Below are positions 52,566 through 53,447 of a DNA stretch of 53,447 nt, piece after piece; the stretch's first letter is position 1; each line of letters begins with the position of its first letter. The notes below the pieces were generated by a model that made no database searches, had not been told where the DNA came from, and worked only from the letters and a program-made list of their open reading frames with translations. Source of the stretch: an uncultured Corynebacterium sp. (GTDB lineage: Bacteria > Actinomycetota > Actinomycetes > Mycobacteriales > Mycobacteriaceae); NCBI RefSeq assembly GCF_946222305.1, contig NZ_CAMIHZ010000015.1, positions 1 through 53,447 on the forward strand, read 5' to 3'. The translations under genes were made by a program, and so were the position numbers.

Positions 52566-53447
52566 TTAGTTTGCGCGCCTCTGTCGCGCGAACTCACTGA
52601 GCACCACACCGGCAGCAACCGATGCGTTGAGGGATTCCACCCACTTCGCCATGGGGATAGACATGATGGTGTCGCAGGTTTCGGAGACCAAGCGGGACAG
52701 GCCCTTACCTTCGGAACCGACCACGATCACCACTGGTGTGGTGCCGTCGTAAGTATCCAGGGTGTGATCACCGCCGGCATCCAAACCAACCACTTGGTAA
52801 CCAGCCTGCTGGAATTGCTTGAGGGTGCGTACCATGTTCGTGGCTTTCGCCACGGGAAGGCGTGCTGCGGTTCCGGCCGAGGTTCGCCAAGCCACGGCGG
52901 TCACGGAAGCGCTGCGCCGTTCCGGGATGATTACGCCGTGACCACCAAAAGCAGCCACCGAACGAATAACCGCGCCCAAGTTGCGAGGGTCCGTGATGTT
53001 ATCGAGGGCCACAACCATGCCAGGAGTGCCGGCATTCGCGGTGCCCTCGATAAGGTCCTCGACCTCGGTGTACTTGTAGGGCGGAATCTGCAAACCAATG
53101 CCCTGGTGCATGCCGTTTCCAGTCATGCGGTCAAGCTCTTGGCGGCTGACCTCCAGCACCGAGATTCCGCGGTCGGCGCAGGTGTGAACGGCCTCGGACA
53201 GGCGCTCGTCGTTCTTGGTTCCCTCAGCCACGTATAGCGCGGTTGCTGGAACCTTGGCGCGTAGGCACTCCACGACGGGGTTGCGCCCCACGACTAGCTC
53301 AACGGCATCCGCACGATCGTGGCGATTGTGGGCGCCGGACGCGCGGCGTTCCGCTTCCTTCTTGCGCTTATACGCCGGGTGGTAGGTGCGGTCCTCGGCC
53401 TTCGGGGTGGCTTTGCGGCCCCGGAGGCCCTTTCGCCGCTGCCCGCC
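52566..53447 (-). CDS. rlmB: 23S rRNA (guanosine-2'-O)-methyltransferase RlmB/TrmH family, partial
   Basis: SPOUT methyltransferase truncated by the right edge: the frame is still open at 53447, with 293 residues visible. The N-terminal part visible is basic (Arg/Lys-rich), as in actinobacterial RlmB. 'VVGRNPVVECLRAKVPA' begins the substrate-binding domain; SPOUT motifs 'LDNITDPRNLGAVIRSVAAFGG', 'VVGSEGKGLS' and 'IPMAKWVESLNASVAAGVVLSEFARQR' are intact. It methylates a ribose in 23S rRNA, as RlmB does at G2251 in E. coli. The apparent start at 53291 is internal, not real. Confidence 0.9.
   Translation of the reverse strand, partial: GGQRRKGLRGRKATPKAEDRTYHPAYKRKKEAERRASGAHNRHDRADAVELVVGRNPVVECLRAKVPATALYVAEGTKNDERLSEAVHTCADRGISVLEVSRQELDRMTGNGMHQGIGLQIPPYKYTEVEDLIEGTANAGTPGMVVALDNITDPRNLGAVIRSVAAFGGHGVIIPERRSASVTAVAWRTSAGTAARLPVAKATNMVRTLKQFQQAGYQVVGLDAGGDHTLDTYDGTTPVVIVVGSEGKGLSRLVSETCDTIMSIPMAKWVESLNASVAAGVVLSEFARQRRAN

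Overview
The window is a piece of a Corynebacterium chromosome, partly by sequence resemblance and partly by gene order. The protein at 38714-40288 closely matches what I remember of C. glutamicum ThrE. The order thrE, lysine-rich protein, otsA, lipoprotein, otsB, LacI regulator, zinc-type ABC transporter resembles the C. glutamicum order I recall (cg2905-cg2913). The left part (LmeA-like, nitrobindin, pabC, ygfZ, DUF3073, purM, purF, SCP-like protein) mirrors the mycobacterial Rv0817c-Rv0807 order. Base composition is moderately GC-rich. I cannot name the species. It is a core-genome segment: I see no insertion sequence, integrase, prophage or CRISPR array.

Layout. 1-4155: end of an LmeA-like gene, nitrobindin, aminodeoxychorismate lyase, YgfZ, DUF3073. 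4276-16228: purine block, almost all on the minus strand (SCP-purF-purM; purS-purQ-purL; purC), interleaved with a double-hotdog thioesterase, a DUF2334 protein and an S9 oligopeptidase. 16519-21917: an oligopeptide ABC importer with translationally coupled genes and a fused double ATPase. 22131-27086: a 1651-residue cell-wall protein with an LAxTG-type anchor. 27460-31476: purB, an Nei/Fpg glycosylase and purD. 31531-38405: a HIT protein, two alpha/beta hydrolases, a two-component system, an L,D-transpeptidase, a GNAT protein and a hypothetical. 38405-38480: tRNA-Thr(UGU). 38714-44766: thrE, lysine-rich protein, otsA-lipoprotein-otsB, and the probable ipsA regulator. 45029-47781: amino-acid permease and ornithine cyclodeaminase-family enzyme. 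48168-50831: metal (probably zinc) ABC importer behind a Fur/Zur-like palindrome. 50861-end: type-B carboxylesterase and the truncated rlmB.

How it works together. The window encodes PurF, PurD, PurSQL, PurM, PurC and PurB, covering most of de novo IMP synthesis. Other modules serve peptide and zinc import, threonine export, trehalose synthesis and envelope work (L,D-transpeptidase, anchored surface protein, an inositol-lipid regulator if the ipsA call is right).

I did not find a convincing new multi-gene system. The most interesting items are the architecture of the anchored surface protein, a perfect palindrome that probably holds the ribosome binding site of the oligopeptidase gene, a terminator-ended spacer beside ipsA that may encode a small RNA or peptide, a Zur-like box, an acidic insertion in the DNA glycosylase, and paired cytoplasmic hydrolases with acidic tails. 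All calls are from reading the sequence; no database search was run.
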